Below, piece after piece: positions 7,706 through 17,216 of a DNA stretch of 64,000 nucleotides. This stretch comes from Shewanella khirikhana (GTDB lineage: Bacteria; Pseudomonadota; Gammaproteobacteria; Enterobacterales; Shewanellaceae). The position numbers and the translations under genes were made by a program. The stretch is from positions 4,095,001 through 4,159,000 of the forward strand of contig NZ_CP020373.1 in NCBI RefSeq assembly GCF_003957745.1. The letters run 5' to 3'. The notes beneath the pieces were generated by a model. The model had not been told where the DNA came from and made no database searches. It saw nothing but the letters and a program-made list of their open reading frames with translations. How positions within the stretch are numbered: position 1 is the first letter of the stretch; each line of letters opens with the position of its first letter.

Positions 7706-9805
7706 TTAGAAGCGGGCGTTCAATGCCAGGTTAAAGTTGCGCTCCTGACCTATGGTGACCATCTGGTAATTGCCGCCATCGAGGTAATCGGTGTCGAACA
7801 GGTTGCGCACGTTGGCACGCACATCGAACTCACTGCCACCGATATGGAAGGTGTAGGCGGCCCCCATATCGAAACGCAGGTAACCGTCTTTACTGATGCT
7901 GTTTTGGGTATCGGCAAAGCGCTCGCCCACATAGACGGCACCGAAGTTCATGGCAAAGTTATCGGTCAGCTCGTAACGACTCCAGATATTGGCCGACCAC
8001 TCGGGGGCATCGATAGGCGTTTTGCCATTGAGTGCATCGGCGGTTTTGTACTGAGCATCCAGATACATCATCGAGGCGGTCACGAACAGACTGTCACTCA
8101 CCTGACCCTGAGCGCCCAGCTCAAAGCCCTTGTGGTGCTGAACGCCGTCCTGACGGGTTTGCTGGGTCGCGCTGCCCACCGGAGTGTCGAGGGTATGCAC
8201 CACCACCCGGTTGTCGATTTCGATGTCGAACAGAGCGCCGGTCAGCAGCAGGCCGCCATTCATCAGCTCCCACTTGGCGCCGAGTTCATACTGGGTACCA
8301 AACTCGGGATCGAGCTCCATCTTATCGCTCAGGTCATTCTCATTATTTACCGAACCCTGAGGCACAAAACTCTTTGAGTAGTTGGCGTAGAGGCTCAGAT
8401 CCTGCTGCGGCTGCCAGATCACCCCAAACTTGGGTGACAGTGCATTGTCGTTGCCACTCTGTTCTTTTTGCTCATCGAAACGTACTCCGGCCAACACCTT
8501 CCAGTGATCGTTGATGCTGATAAGGTCTTGCAGGTACACACCGTAGAACTCGTATTCGCTGGTGTACCAGCTGTCATCGTCGTGATAGTCGATATCCGGA
8601 CGGGTGGCTGCCACGCCGGGCATCACGGTTTGGCTTTTCCCCTTGACCCGCAGCTGGGCATAACCGTAATCGAGCTTGTTGGCACCCAGCAGCAACTTAT
8701 GCTCCATACCTGCCAGCTCAAACTGGCCGTTCAGATCCACATAAGCCGTCTTGTGGCTCCAATCATCGAAACGGTCAAAGGGGCTGATCTTGTAGCCTTC
8801 GGTCATGGCGTTTTCGTTATAGGTTGGCAACGAATCGAAGCGACGACGGTTGAACTGCTGGTCGTTATAGCCAAGCTTCAGGTTCCAGTTGTCGCTCAGC
8901 TGCCAGGCAATGTCGGCGCCGAGGTTGGTAATGCTGTTATCGGTAAAGGCCCAGGGCATGTCCCAGATTTGCTCACGGCCACCAATCAGGTTACCGCTTT
9001 TATCGAGCCAGCCGCCCACATCGATGCCGGTTTTGTCTTCGGTGCGGTCGTAGCGCAGCGACAGCAGCAGGTTATCGCTGATGTCGTAATCGACAGCCAC
9101 AAAGCCAAGCCAGCGGTCACGCTCCTGCTGCTCGGCAGCCTCGCCCGCCAGTGGCGAGTAACTGCGCCAGTATTCGGTGTCCTGCTTCACGCCCACGGCG
9201 CGGTATCTTAAGGTTTCGGCCTCGTTGATGGCGCCACCGGCATCCAGTTGGAAACGGGTCGAGCCTGAATCGTCGGTATCAAAACCGAGTTCGAACAGGT
9301 TGTCGTAAGTGGGCTTCTTGGTGACCATGTTCACCAGGCCACCGGGGCCAGACTGACCATAGAGCATGGAAGAAGGCCCCTTGAGCACTTCCACCTGACT
9401 TAAGATTTCAATCGGCAATACATAATGGGCAAACAGCTGATGACCGTTGGCGAGGTAACCAGAGCCTGAGTCCAGCTCGAAACCCCGCAATGAAAACACC
9501 TGACGGTTCCAACGCTGACTGCCAGCGGTAATGGAGGAGTCATTCACCAGCACTTCGGCCAGGTTTGTGGCCAGCTGCTCATCGGTCACGAAGTCCGGGA
9601 TCACGCTCACCGACTGGGGAGTCTCCAGCAGGGACATGTCGCCGCGCATGGCGCCATTGGCTGCGCCAACCTTATATTCGTTGAAGCTGCGGCCTTTAAC
9701 TTCGATGCGCTCGATGTTGCCATTTGATACCTCATTGGCCAGTGCCAACGGGGATTGCAGCGCGGCCACGACGGCCAGGCTCAGGGTGGAGAATTTGAGT
9801 GACAT
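7706..9805 (-). CDS. TonB-dependent siderophore receptor
   Basis: A 699-residue outer-membrane receptor for ferric siderophores. The signal peptide is about residues 1-23 (ending in PLALA). A TonB box-like IERIEVKGRS follows, then a plug domain with SVIPDFVTDE, SLRGFELDSGSGYLANGHQ and SSMLYGQSGPGGLVNMVTKKP, the last typical of siderophore receptors. The rest alternates aromatic-rich beta strands and ends in NLALNARF, with the terminal phenylalanine needed for barrel assembly. It is a single gene bounded by its own terminator, with a Fur box 56 bases upstream. The ligand cannot be told from sequence alone. Confidence 0.92.
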   Translation of the reverse strand: MSLKFSTLSLAVVAALQSPLALANEVSNGNIERIEVKGRSFNEYKVGAANGAMRGDMSLLETPQSVSVIPDFVTDEQLATNLAEVLVNDSSITAGSQRWNRQVFSLRGFELDSGSGYLANGHQLFAHYVLPIEILSQVEVLKGPSSMLYGQSGPGGLVNMVTKKPTYDNLFELGFDTDDSGSTRFQLDAGGAINEAETLRYRAVGVKQDTEYWRSYSPLAGEAAEQQERDRWLGFVAVDYDISDNLLLSLRYDRTEDKTGIDVGGWLDKSGNLIGGREQIWDMPWAFTDNSITNLGADIAWQLSDNWNLKLGYNDQQFNRRRFDSLPTYNENAMTEGYKISPFDRFDDWSHKTAYVDLNGQFELAGMEHKLLLGANKLDYGYAQLRVKGKSQTVMPGVAATRPDIDYHDDDSWYTSEYEFYGVYLQDLISINDHWKVLAGVRFDEQKEQSGNDNALSPKFGVIWQPQQDLSLYANYSKSFVPQGSVNNENDLSDKMELDPEFGTQYELGAKWELMNGGLLLTGALFDIEIDNRVVVHTLDTPVGSATQQTRQDGVQHHKGFELGAQGQVSDSLFVTASMMYLDAQYKTADALNGKTPIDAPEWSANIWSRYELTDNFAMNFGAVYVGERFADTQNSISKDGYLRFDMGAAYTFHIGGSEFDVRANVRNLFDTDYLDGGNYQMVTIGQERNFNLALNARF

Positions 9806-9860
9806 GCCTACCTCTTTACCAACTCTGTCAAAAAGTCTTACGAAACCGGCAGCACTATAA

Positions 9861-9879
9861 TTGAGAATAGTTCTTATTT
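9861..9879. promoter_or_regulatory. Fur box of the siderophore receptor
   Basis: TTGAGAATAGTTCTTATTT follows the TGAGAATnATTCTCA form of the Fur inverted repeat with mismatches in one arm. It lies in the promoter region 56 bases upstream of the receptor start codon. It predicts repression by iron. Confidence 0.75.
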
Positions 9880-9908
9880 GATTTTCTTTACGGTAATTTA
9901 CAATTGCA

Positions 9909-9924
9909 GGTGATGGGGATCACA
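9909..9924. promoter_or_regulatory. Possible CRP site upstream of the siderophore receptor
   Basis: GGTGA-N6-TCACA matches nine of the ten core bases of the CRP consensus TGTGA-N6-TCACA. It is about 104 bases upstream of the receptor gene and 30 bases upstream of the Fur box. Motif match only. Confidence 0.45.
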
Positions 9925-9943
9925 AAAGGTTCCTCAGAAACGA

Positions 9944-9968
9944 AAAAGCGGCGCAAATGCGCCGCCTT
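9944..9968 (-). terminator. Terminator after glmU
   Basis: A GCGGCGC/GCGCCGC hairpin with an ATTT-type loop is followed by TTTTTCG on the minus strand. It lies 18 bases after the glmU stop and keeps glmU transcription out of the receptor promoter. Confidence 0.85.
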
Positions 9969-9985
9969 TGACTAAGCCAAAACTT

Positions 9986-11350
9986 TTACTTTGGCTTTTT
10001 CACCGGACGTTGCCAGCCCTGAATATGGCGCTGCTTAACGCGGGTGATCACCAACTCATTTTCGCCCACTTCGCGGGTGATGGTGGAGCCAGCGCCCAAG
10101 GTCGCCCCCTTACGGATCACCACAGGTGCCACCAGCTGGGTATCGCTGCCGACAAACACATCATCTTCAATCACGGTCAGGTGCTTGTTGGCACCATCGT
10201 AGTTACAGGTGATGGTGCCCGCGCCTATGTTAACGCCCTTACCAATCTCAGCATCACCAAGATACGCCAGATGCCCGGCCTTGGAGCCTTCACCCAGCAA
10301 GGCTTTTTTCATTTCAACGAAGTTGCCTATATGCGCATCTTTGTGCAGCTCAGCGCCGGGGCGCAGACGGGCGAATGGACCAGCACTGGCGCTATCACCG
10401 AGCTTGGCACCTTCGATAATGCTGTACGGCTTAATTTCGGCGTTATCGGCAATCTCACAGTCGATAAGGATGGCACCGGCACCAATGGTAACGTTATTGC
10501 CAAGCTTGACCGTGCCTTCAAAAATCACGTTCACATCGATCATCACGTCCATGCCCACAGTCACGTCGCCGCGAATGTCGATACGGGCCGGGTCACGCAG
10601 GTTGGCGCCATTAAGCATCAGCTCTTCGGCGCGGCGCGCCTGATAGGCACGCTCAAGTGCCGCCAGCTGCACCCGGTTGTTGGCGCCTTCGGTCTCGATG
10701 GGATTGGCGGGATGGGCGGTATCAATTGCCACACCGTCGGCGTGGGCCATGGCTATCACGTCGGTAAGGTAAAACTCGCCCTGGGCGTTGTTGTTCTCGA
10801 GGCGGCCAAGCCAGCTCTTGAGCCGCTTGCCCGGCAGCGCCATGATGCCGCTGTTGATTTCGTTAATCTTGAGCTGCTCCGGGCTGGCATCTTTCTGCTC
10901 TATGATGCCAACGACTTTGCCACCTTCGCGCACCATGCGGCCATAGCCTGTGGGGTTGTTAAGATGCACCGTCAGCACGGCCACGCCATCGGGTTGGCGG
11001 GCAGCCAGCAAGGCTTCGAGGGTTTCTTTGCGGGTCAGCGGCACGTCGCCGTAGAGCACCAGCACTGTGTCCTCGTCATTGATGTGGTCAATCGCCTGCG
11101 CCACCGCATGGCCGGTACCCAGCTGCTCGGCCTGCAACACAAAGTTCAGCGGCTGCTCGCCCAGCTTTGCTTTCAGCAGTTCGCCGCCATAGCCATACAC
11201 CAGATTGATGTTATCGGCACTGAGTTCACGTGCCGTGTCTATCACGTGCTGAACCATGGGTTTGTGGGCGACGCTGTGCAGTACCTTGGGCAGGTCTGAG
11301 CGCATGCGGGTGCCTTTTCCGGCGGCGAGAATGACAACATTGAGCGACAT
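9986..11350 (-). CDS. glmU: Bifunctional UDP-GlcNAc pyrophosphorylase / glucosamine-1-phosphate acetyltransferase
   Basis: 454 residues from the ATG at 11350. The frame is open 10 codons further upstream, but MSLNVVILAAGKGTRM is the family N-terminus and GGGA stands at a suitable distance. The N-terminal Rossmann uridyltransferase domain carries the nucleotide motif LAAGKGTRMRSDLPKVLH. The C-terminal half is a left-handed beta-helix of hexapeptide repeats (for example IGAGAILIDCEI) and carries the acetyltransferase site. It acetylates glucosamine-1-phosphate and then forms UDP-GlcNAc for peptidoglycan and LPS. It follows the atp operon but is separated from it by a strong terminator. Confidence 0.97.
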   Translation of the reverse strand: MSLNVVILAAGKGTRMRSDLPKVLHSVAHKPMVQHVIDTARELSADNINLVYGYGGELLKAKLGEQPLNFVLQAEQLGTGHAVAQAIDHINDEDTVLVLYGDVPLTRKETLEALLAARQPDGVAVLTVHLNNPTGYGRMVREGGKVVGIIEQKDASPEQLKINEINSGIMALPGKRLKSWLGRLENNNAQGEFYLTDVIAMAHADGVAIDTAHPANPIETEGANNRVQLAALERAYQARRAEELMLNGANLRDPARIDIRGDVTVGMDVMIDVNVIFEGTVKLGNNVTIGAGAILIDCEIADNAEIKPYSIIEGAKLGDSASAGPFARLRPGAELHKDAHIGNFVEMKKALLGEGSKAGHLAYLGDAEIGKGVNIGAGTITCNYDGANKHLTVIEDDVFVGSDTQLVAPVVIRKGATLGAGSTITREVGENELVITRVKQRHIQGWQRPVKKPK

Positions 11351-11443
11351 AGGAGGTCCCTTATCTTTTATCTGGCGCAAGTGTACCCGATGGCCGCCTA
11401 AAATTCACCGCCGTGCAGAAGAGGACTGGCTATTTTAGCCCAA

Positions 11444-11472
11444 TAAAAAAGGCGCCCTGGGGCGCCTTTTTT
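11444..11472 (-). terminator. Terminator of the atp operon
   Basis: A GGCGCC-CTGG-GGCGCC hairpin is flanked by A6 and T6 runs, so it is symmetrical. It lies 15 bases after the atpC stop and separates the atp operon from glmU. Confidence 0.9.
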
Positions 11473-11486
11473 GGGACACATTCACC

Positions 11487-11912
11487 TTATCTGGCAATGT
11501 TTTTCTTGATGGTTTCAACCACACGCAGCTGAGCTACGGCCTTGGCCAGCTCGATGGCTGCCGCGGCATAGTTGAAATCGGCACCGGCTTCGGCCATATG
11601 GGCCTCGGCGCGACGTTTGGCTTCCAGAGCCGCCTGCTCATCAATGTCTTCGGCACGCAAAGCCACATCAGCCAGCACAGACACAGAATTGGCTTGTACT
11701 TCCAGCAAACCGCCGGACAGGTAGAAAACCTCTTCTTTACCGTGCTGCTTAACGATGCGCACCATGCCAGGTTTGATAAAAGTCAGCAGAGGGGCGTGGC
11801 CAGGCATGATGCCCAGTTCACCCTCGCCACCGGTCACTTGCAGGTGTTCTACCAGACCGGAAAAAATGCGAGTTTCTGCACTTACGATATCAAGATGTAC
11901 TGTCATGGCCAT
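11487..11912 (-). CDS. atpC: F1Fo ATP synthase epsilon subunit
   Basis: 141 residues starting MAMTVHLDIVSAETRIFSG. The ATG at 11912 is chosen over an ATG four codons upstream because GGAG lies six bases before it and the N-terminus then matches E. coli AtpC. It has the N-terminal beta-sandwich (VTGGEGELGIMPGHAPLLT) and a C-terminal helical hairpin. It is part of the central stalk and an intrinsic inhibitor of ATP hydrolysis. It is the last gene of the atp operon. Confidence 0.97.
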   Translation of the reverse strand: MAMTVHLDIVSAETRIFSGLVEHLQVTGGEGELGIMPGHAPLLTFIKPGMVRIVKQHGKEEVFYLSGGLLEVQANSVSVLADVALRAEDIDEQAALEAKRRAEAHMAEAGADFNYAAAAIELAKAVAQLRVVETIKKNIAR

Positions 11913-11947
11913 AGCGTTCTCCATTTAAGACTCAGGCAGGGCCCGAA

Positions 11948-13336
11948 TTACTTCTTGTTGGCTTTCTCAACGGCTTCGTCGACAGAGCCAACCATGTAGA
12001 ACGCTTGCTCTGGAATGTGGTCGAACTCACCTTCCAGAATGCCCTTGAAGCCACGGATAGTGTCTTTCAGAGGCACGTACTTACCAGGAGAACCGGTAAA
12101 TACTTCCGCTACGTGGAACGGCTGAGACAGGAAACGCTCAATCTTACGGGCACGGGATACTGTCATCTTGTCGTCGTCTGACAGTTCGTCCATACCCAGA
12201 ATCGCGATGATGTCTTTCAGCTCTTTGTAGCGCTGCAGAACGTTTTGAACGCCGTTAGCCACGTCATAGTGCTCTTGGCCAACTACCAGTGGATCCAGCT
12301 GACGAGAGGTGGAATCCAGTGGGTCAACCGCTGGGTAGATACCCAGAGAAGCGATTTGACGAGACAGTACCACGGTCGCATCCAAGTGGGCGAAGGTGGT
12401 GGCAGGGCTTGGGTCGGTCAAGTCGTCCGCTGGTACGTATACCGCCTGTACGGAGGTAATAGAACCAGTCTTGGTAGAAGTAATACGCTCCTGGAGTACA
12501 CCCATCTCTTCAGCCAGAGTAGGCTGATAACCTACGGCTGATGGCATACGACCCAGCAGTGCTGATACTTCGGTACCGGCCAGGGTGTAACGGTAGATGT
12601 TGTCTACGAACAACAGTACGTCTTTACCCTCGTCACGGAACTTCTCAGCCATGGTCAGACCGGTCAGAGCTACACGCAGACGGTTTCCTGGTGGTTCGTT
12701 CATCTGACCGTACACCATGGCTACCTTGTCCAGTACGCCTGATTCCTGCATTTCGTAGTAGAAGTCGTTACCTTCACGGGTACGCTCACCTACACCGGCG
12801 AATACAGACAGACCAGAGTGGGCCTTGGCGATGTTGTTGATCAGTTCCATCATGTTAACTGTCTTACCAACGCCCGCACCACCGAACAGACCTACTTTAC
12901 CACCCTTGGCGAATGGACAAACCAGGTCGATTACCTTGATACCGGTTTCCAGCAGTTCAGTAGTGTTTGACTGCTCTTCATAGGAAGGAGCTTCACGGTG
13001 AATTACATAACGCTCATCTTCACCGATAGGACCCGCTTCATCCACAGGCTCGCCCAGCACGTTCATGATACGGCCCAGAGTGGCCTTACCAACAGGAACG
13101 GCAATAGCGGAACCAGTGTTTTCAACCTCGATACCACGACGCAGACCGTCAGAAGAACCCATGGCGATGGTACGAACCACACCGCCACCGAGCTGCTGCT
13201 GAACTTCCAGCACCAGACCGTTACAGGTACCTTCACCTGTGATCTTCAGAGCGTCATATACCTGAGGTACGGATTGCTGTGGAAACTCAACGTCCACAAC
13301 CGCGCCAATTACTTGGACAACAGTACCTGTGCTCAT
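11948..13336 (-). CDS. atpD: F1Fo ATP synthase beta subunit
   Basis: 462 residues; the catalytic subunit of F1. The P-loop GGAGVGKTVNMMELI is near 151-165. GERTREGNDFYYEM carries the catalytic glutamate region, and ALLGRMPSAVGYQPTLAEEMG is the family signature. The spacing to atpC is 35 bases. Codon usage is that of a highly expressed gene. Confidence 0.98.
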   Translation of the reverse strand: MSTGTVVQVIGAVVDVEFPQQSVPQVYDALKITGEGTCNGLVLEVQQQLGGGVVRTIAMGSSDGLRRGIEVENTGSAIAVPVGKATLGRIMNVLGEPVDEAGPIGEDERYVIHREAPSYEEQSNTTELLETGIKVIDLVCPFAKGGKVGLFGGAGVGKTVNMMELINNIAKAHSGLSVFAGVGERTREGNDFYYEMQESGVLDKVAMVYGQMNEPPGNRLRVALTGLTMAEKFRDEGKDVLLFVDNIYRYTLAGTEVSALLGRMPSAVGYQPTLAEEMGVLQERITSTKTGSITSVQAVYVPADDLTDPSPATTFAHLDATVVLSRQIASLGIYPAVDPLDSTSRQLDPLVVGQEHYDVANGVQNVLQRYKELKDIIAILGMDELSDDDKMTVSRARKIERFLSQPFHVAEVFTGSPGKYVPLKDTIRGFKGILEGEFDHIPEQAFYMVGSVDEAVEKANKK

Positions 13337-13373
13337 GATTAATCCTCTAAAACTTGTATTCGTTACCTAAGCC

Positions 13374-14234
13374 TTAAACCGCTGCGGCACCGGAAACAAT
13401 TTCCGACAGTTCCTGCGTAATCGCAGCCTGACGGGCCTTGTTGTATACCAGTTGCAGGTCATCGATCAGCGTACCGGCGTTGTCAGTCGCAGCCTTCATT
13501 GCCACCATACGGGCGGCCTGTTCAGACGCGATGTTTTCCACAACACCCTGATACACCTGAGACTCCACATAACGCACCAGCAGAGTATCCAGAAGGTCTT
13601 TCGGATCCTGCTCGTAGATGTAGTCCCAGTGATGAGCAATCTCATCATCATCGGATTTAGGCAAAGGCAGCAGCTGCTCGATCACGGGCGTCTGGGTCAT
13701 GGTGTTCACAAACTTGTTGAATACCACATACAGACGATCCAGTTTGCCTTCGTTGTAAGCCTGCAGCATCACGCGTACAGTCCCGATCAGGTCAGTGAGC
13801 TTTGGAGCATCACCGAGGCCTGAGGCGTGGGCTGACACCTGACCGCCAAAAGCTTTGAAGAACTGTACAGAGCGGGCACCGATGGGGCAGAACTCTACCT
13901 CAACGCCTTGCTCTTTCCAGCTTTTCACGTCTGACACAACCTTTTTGAACAGGTTGACGTTCAGACCACCACAAAGGCCGCGGTCAGACGCTACAACGAT
14001 GTAGCCGACCCGCTTGGCTTCTCTCACCTCTAAATAGGGGTGTTTGTATTCAAGAGAACCCTGGGCAACGTGACCGATCACCTTACGCATGCTTTCCGCG
14101 TATGGACGGCTGGCAGTCATGCGGTCCTGCGCTCTGCGCATTTTGCTGGCTGCCACCATTTCCATGGCGGACGTGATCTTCTGAGTGTTTTTCACACTCG
14201 CGATCTTGGTTTTAATCTCTTTTGCGCCGGCCAT
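13374..14234 (-). CDS. atpG: F1Fo ATP synthase gamma subunit
   Basis: 286 residues; the rotating central shaft. The N-terminal helix MAGAKEIKTKIASVKNTQK and the C-terminal helix with ATDNAGTLIDDLQLVYNKAR and QAAITQELSEIVSGAAA form the coiled coil typical of the family. It sits between atpA and atpD in the standard order. Confidence 0.98.
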   Translation of the reverse strand: MAGAKEIKTKIASVKNTQKITSAMEMVAASKMRRAQDRMTASRPYAESMRKVIGHVAQGSLEYKHPYLEVREAKRVGYIVVASDRGLCGGLNVNLFKKVVSDVKSWKEQGVEVEFCPIGARSVQFFKAFGGQVSAHASGLGDAPKLTDLIGTVRVMLQAYNEGKLDRLYVVFNKFVNTMTQTPVIEQLLPLPKSDDDEIAHHWDYIYEQDPKDLLDTLLVRYVESQVYQGVVENIASEQAARMVAMKAATDNAGTLIDDLQLVYNKARQAAITQELSEIVSGAAAV

Positions 14235-14284
14235 CTCTACTCTCCAATCTGGACCTGAGGTGCCTTAAGACACCTCGACGATTT

Positions 14285-15826
14285 TTACCAGGTTTGGGTT
14301 GCCACGAACTTGTCGAGACCAGCTTTCAGCTCAGCTTCGATTTCGGCATTGTAGTCGCCGGTATCGTTGATAAGCTTCATCAGCTCAGCGTGCTCGGAGT
14401 TCATGAATGCGAGCAGAGCGGCTTCGAAGTCACCGATCTTCTTCAGAGCAATACCCTTCAGGAAGCCTTTTTCCGCAGCGAAGATCACTACGGCCTGTTC
14501 GGCTACGCTCATTGGGGCATATTGCTTCTGCTTCATCAGTTCGGTAACACGCTCACCGTGCTCCAGCTGAGCACGAGTTGCATCGTCAAGGTCAGATGCA
14601 AACTGAGAGAACGCAGCAAGCTCACGATACTGTGCCAGCGCGGTACGGATACCACCGGACAGTTTCTTGATGATCTTGGTCTGGGCGGCACCACCTACAC
14701 GGGATACCGAGATACCTGGGTTAACCGCTGGACGCAGGCCAGAGTTAAACAGGTTGGTTTCCAGGAAGATCTGACCATCGGTAATAGAAATTACGTTGGT
14801 CGGTACGAACGCTGATACGTCACCAGCCTGAGTTTCAATGATAGGCAGAGCGGTCAAAGAACCAGTCTTACCAGTCACAGCACCGGCGGTGAACTTCTCA
14901 ACGTACTCTTCGTTCACGCGGGAAGCACGTTCCAGCAGACGAGAGTGCAAATAGAATACGTCACCTGGGTAAGCTTCACGTCCTGGTGGACGACGCAGCA
15001 GCAGGGAGATCTGACGGTAAGCAACGGCCTGCTTAGACAGGTCATCGTATACGATCAGGGCATCTTCACCGCGGTCACGGAAGTATTCACCCATGGTACA
15101 ACCAGAGTATGGCGCCAGGAACTGCAGGGCAGCGGCTTCAGAAGCAGAAGCTACCACTACAATGGTGTTGGCCAGAGCACCGTGCTCTTCCAGCTTGCGC
15201 ACTACGTTGGCGATGGTAGAAGCCTTCTGGCCTACTGCAACGTACACACACTTGATGCCGGAATCGCGCTGGTTGATGATGGCGTCGATAGCCATCGCAG
15301 TCTTACCAGTCTGACGGTCACCGATGATCAGCTCACGCTGGCCACGACCGATTGGGATCATGGAGTCAACGGCTTTATAACCAGTCTGTACAGGCTGGGA
15401 AACTGACTTACGGTCAATTACACCAGGAGCGATCATTTCAACAGGCGCGAAACCGTCATTGTTGACGGGGCCTTTGCCGTCGATAGGCTCACCCAGAGTG
15501 TTAACCACACGGCCCAGCAGGCCGCGGCCAACTGGAACTTCCAGAATACGGCCAGTGGTTTTAACTTTTACGCCCTCAGCCAGATCGGCGTAAGGCCCCA
15601 TTACTACGGCACCTACGGAATCGCGCTCGAGGTTCAACGCGATTGCATAACGGTTACCTGGCAGTTCGATCATTTCACCCTGCATTACATCGGCCAGGCC
15701 GTGTACGCGGATGATGCCATCGCTCACCGCAACGATAGTACCTTCGTTACGGGCTTCGCTGACTACGTCGAACTGCTCGATCCGCTGCTTAATCAGATCG
15801 CTGATTTCAGTGGAATTCAGTTGCAT
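14285..15826 (-). CDS. atpA: F1Fo ATP synthase alpha subunit
   Basis: 513 residues from the ATG at 15826 (MQLNSTEISDLIKQRIEQF), as in E. coli. GGGAG lies seven bases upstream, and a TTG two codons earlier is less likely. It is the regulatory nucleotide-binding subunit of F1. It carries the P-loop GDRQTGKTAMAIDAI and the signature PAVNPGISVSRVGGAAQ. It is followed after 50 bases by atpG. Confidence 0.98.
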   Translation of the reverse strand: MQLNSTEISDLIKQRIEQFDVVSEARNEGTIVAVSDGIIRVHGLADVMQGEMIELPGNRYAIALNLERDSVGAVVMGPYADLAEGVKVKTTGRILEVPVGRGLLGRVVNTLGEPIDGKGPVNNDGFAPVEMIAPGVIDRKSVSQPVQTGYKAVDSMIPIGRGQRELIIGDRQTGKTAMAIDAIINQRDSGIKCVYVAVGQKASTIANVVRKLEEHGALANTIVVVASASEAAALQFLAPYSGCTMGEYFRDRGEDALIVYDDLSKQAVAYRQISLLLRRPPGREAYPGDVFYLHSRLLERASRVNEEYVEKFTAGAVTGKTGSLTALPIIETQAGDVSAFVPTNVISITDGQIFLETNLFNSGLRPAVNPGISVSRVGGAAQTKIIKKLSGGIRTALAQYRELAAFSQFASDLDDATRAQLEHGERVTELMKQKQYAPMSVAEQAVVIFAAEKGFLKGIALKKIGDFEAALLAFMNSEHAELMKLINDTGDYNAEIEAELKAGLDKFVATQTW

Positions 15827-15840
15827 GCTCAAACTCCCAA

Positions 15841-16374
15841 TTACGATTGCAGCTTATCAGACAGACGGGCAAGTTTGCCGCTGACGGAACCATCGATCAC
15901 GAGGTCCCCTGCCTTGATAATTACACCGGCGATCAGGCCGGCATCCACGCTGCAATTCAGCTTAACTTTGCGTGCGAGACGTTTCTCAAGGGAAACACTA
16001 ATCTGCTGTTGTTGTGCTTCGGAAAGCTCAGTGGCAGATACCACTTCAGCTTCAACTTCCTTGGCCCATTCCAGACGGTACTCAGCAAACAGCTGAGTCA
16101 CAGCAGGCAGTACTTCCAAACGACCGTTTTCAGCCATCACCTTGATCAGGTTTTGACCGTGCTCGTTGAGCTGCTCACCACAAACATCAATAAAGAGTTT
16201 GGCGAGCGCGCTGCTGGCCATAGAGCCAGCGAGCAGTGGACGCATGGTTTCATTTTCAGTCACCAGTGCGGCAAAACCGAGCATCTCTGCCCAGCTATCC
16301 ACGGCCTGTTTTTCAACGGCAAAATCAAAAGCTGCCTTTGCATAAGGGCGAGCAATGGTGGTTAACTCAGCCAT
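15841..16374 (-). CDS. atpH: F1Fo ATP synthase delta subunit
   Basis: 177 residues beginning MAELTTIARPYAKAAFDFA, the usual OSCP/delta N-terminus. The C-terminal part contains LARKVKLNCSVDAGLIAG and VIIKAGDLVIDGSV. It joins F1 to the peripheral stalk formed by the b subunits. The gap to atpA is only 14 bases. Confidence 0.97.
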   Translation of the reverse strand: MAELTTIARPYAKAAFDFAVEKQAVDSWAEMLGFAALVTENETMRPLLAGSMASSALAKLFIDVCGEQLNEHGQNLIKVMAENGRLEVLPAVTQLFAEYRLEWAKEVEAEVVSATELSEAQQQQISVSLEKRLARKVKLNCSVDAGLIAGVIIKAGDLVIDGSVSGKLARLSDKLQS

Positions 16375-16389
16375 ACCCCTTCTCCCTTA

Positions 16390-16860
16390 TCAAATTTCAG
16401 CGACAAGCTTTTCAACTATGTCACTGTGTGCGGCTGCATCAATCGAACGTTCGAGGATCTTCTCAGCACCCACAAGGGCCAGAGTTGCAACCTGCTTGCG
16501 CAGTTCCTCTTTCACGCGATTGCGTTCAGCTTCAATTTCAGCTTTACCCTGAGCGATGATACGTGCACGCTCAGCATCAGCCTCGGCTTTTGCTTCTTCA
16601 ACGATCTGAGCCTTGCGCTTATTGGCAGACTCGATGATTTCATTGGCTGTAGCTTTGGCTTCTTTGAGCTGCTCGGTGGCCTTGGCCTGAGCGAGCTCCA
16701 GGTCTTTTGCCGCGCGGTCAGCATTGGCAAGACCGTCAGCAATCCTCTTCTGGCGCTCTTCGATGGCATTCATCAAAGGGGGCCATACATACTTCATGCA
16801 GAACCACACGAAGATAATAAAGGCGACCGTCTGACCGATTAGGGTAGCGTTGATATTCAC
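16390..16860 (-). CDS. atpF: F1Fo ATP synthase b subunit
   Basis: 156 residues, the same length as E. coli AtpF. One N-terminal membrane helix (TLIGQTVAFIIFVWFCMKYVW) is followed by a long charged, alanine-rich helix that dimerises as the peripheral stalk. It is encoded between atpE and atpH. Confidence 0.97.
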   Translation of the reverse strand: MNINATLIGQTVAFIIFVWFCMKYVWPPLMNAIEERQKRIADGLANADRAAKDLELAQAKATEQLKEAKATANEIIESANKRKAQIVEEAKAEADAERARIIAQGKAEIEAERNRVKEELRKQVATLALVGAEKILERSIDAAAHSDIVEKLVAEI

Positions 16861-16899
16861 AACAGCCTCCTATTATGAGTTAAGACAGAAGCGGTTTTA

Positions 16900-17151
16900 T
16901 TACAGCATTGCGCCCAGTGGGTTGGTGAACAGCATGTACAGAGCAATACCCACACCGATCATGGTTACGGCGTCGAGCAGACCAGCCACGATGAACATCT
17001 TAACCTGCAGCATAGGAGCCATTTCTGGTTGACGAGCAGCGCCTTCCAGGAACTTGCCGCCCAGAAGACCGAAACCGATAGCGGTACCCAGTGCACCCAT
17101 ACCAATCAGCAGAGCAACAGCGATTGCAGTAAAGCCCAGAATAGTTTCCAT
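16900..17151 (-). CDS. atpE: F1Fo ATP synthase c subunit
   Basis: 83 residues forming a two-helix hairpin. The proton-carrying carboxylate is Asp60 in AGLLDAVTMIG. The polar loop is ARQPEM, as in proton-type rings, and the Na+-type signature is absent. It forms the membrane rotor ring. The upstream gap to atpB (65 bases) is long enough for a translation-enhancing leader, as known in E. coli; that is inference. Confidence 0.97.
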   Translation of the reverse strand: METILGFTAIAVALLIGMGALGTAIGFGLLGGKFLEGAARQPEMAPMLQVKMFIVAGLLDAVTMIGVGIALYMLFTNPLGAML

Positions 17152-17216
17152 CTGTATCTCCAGTATCTAAATCTAAATTAGTTGATGATTTAGTTAAAAA
17201 ATTTCTTCAGCAATCC

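Noticed and set aside
9968..11299. Long open frame antisense to glmU (over 440 codons)
   Set aside because: It mirrors glmU codon structure, is rich in His and Gly as antisense frames of GC-rich genes are, and resembles no family. glmU is certain.
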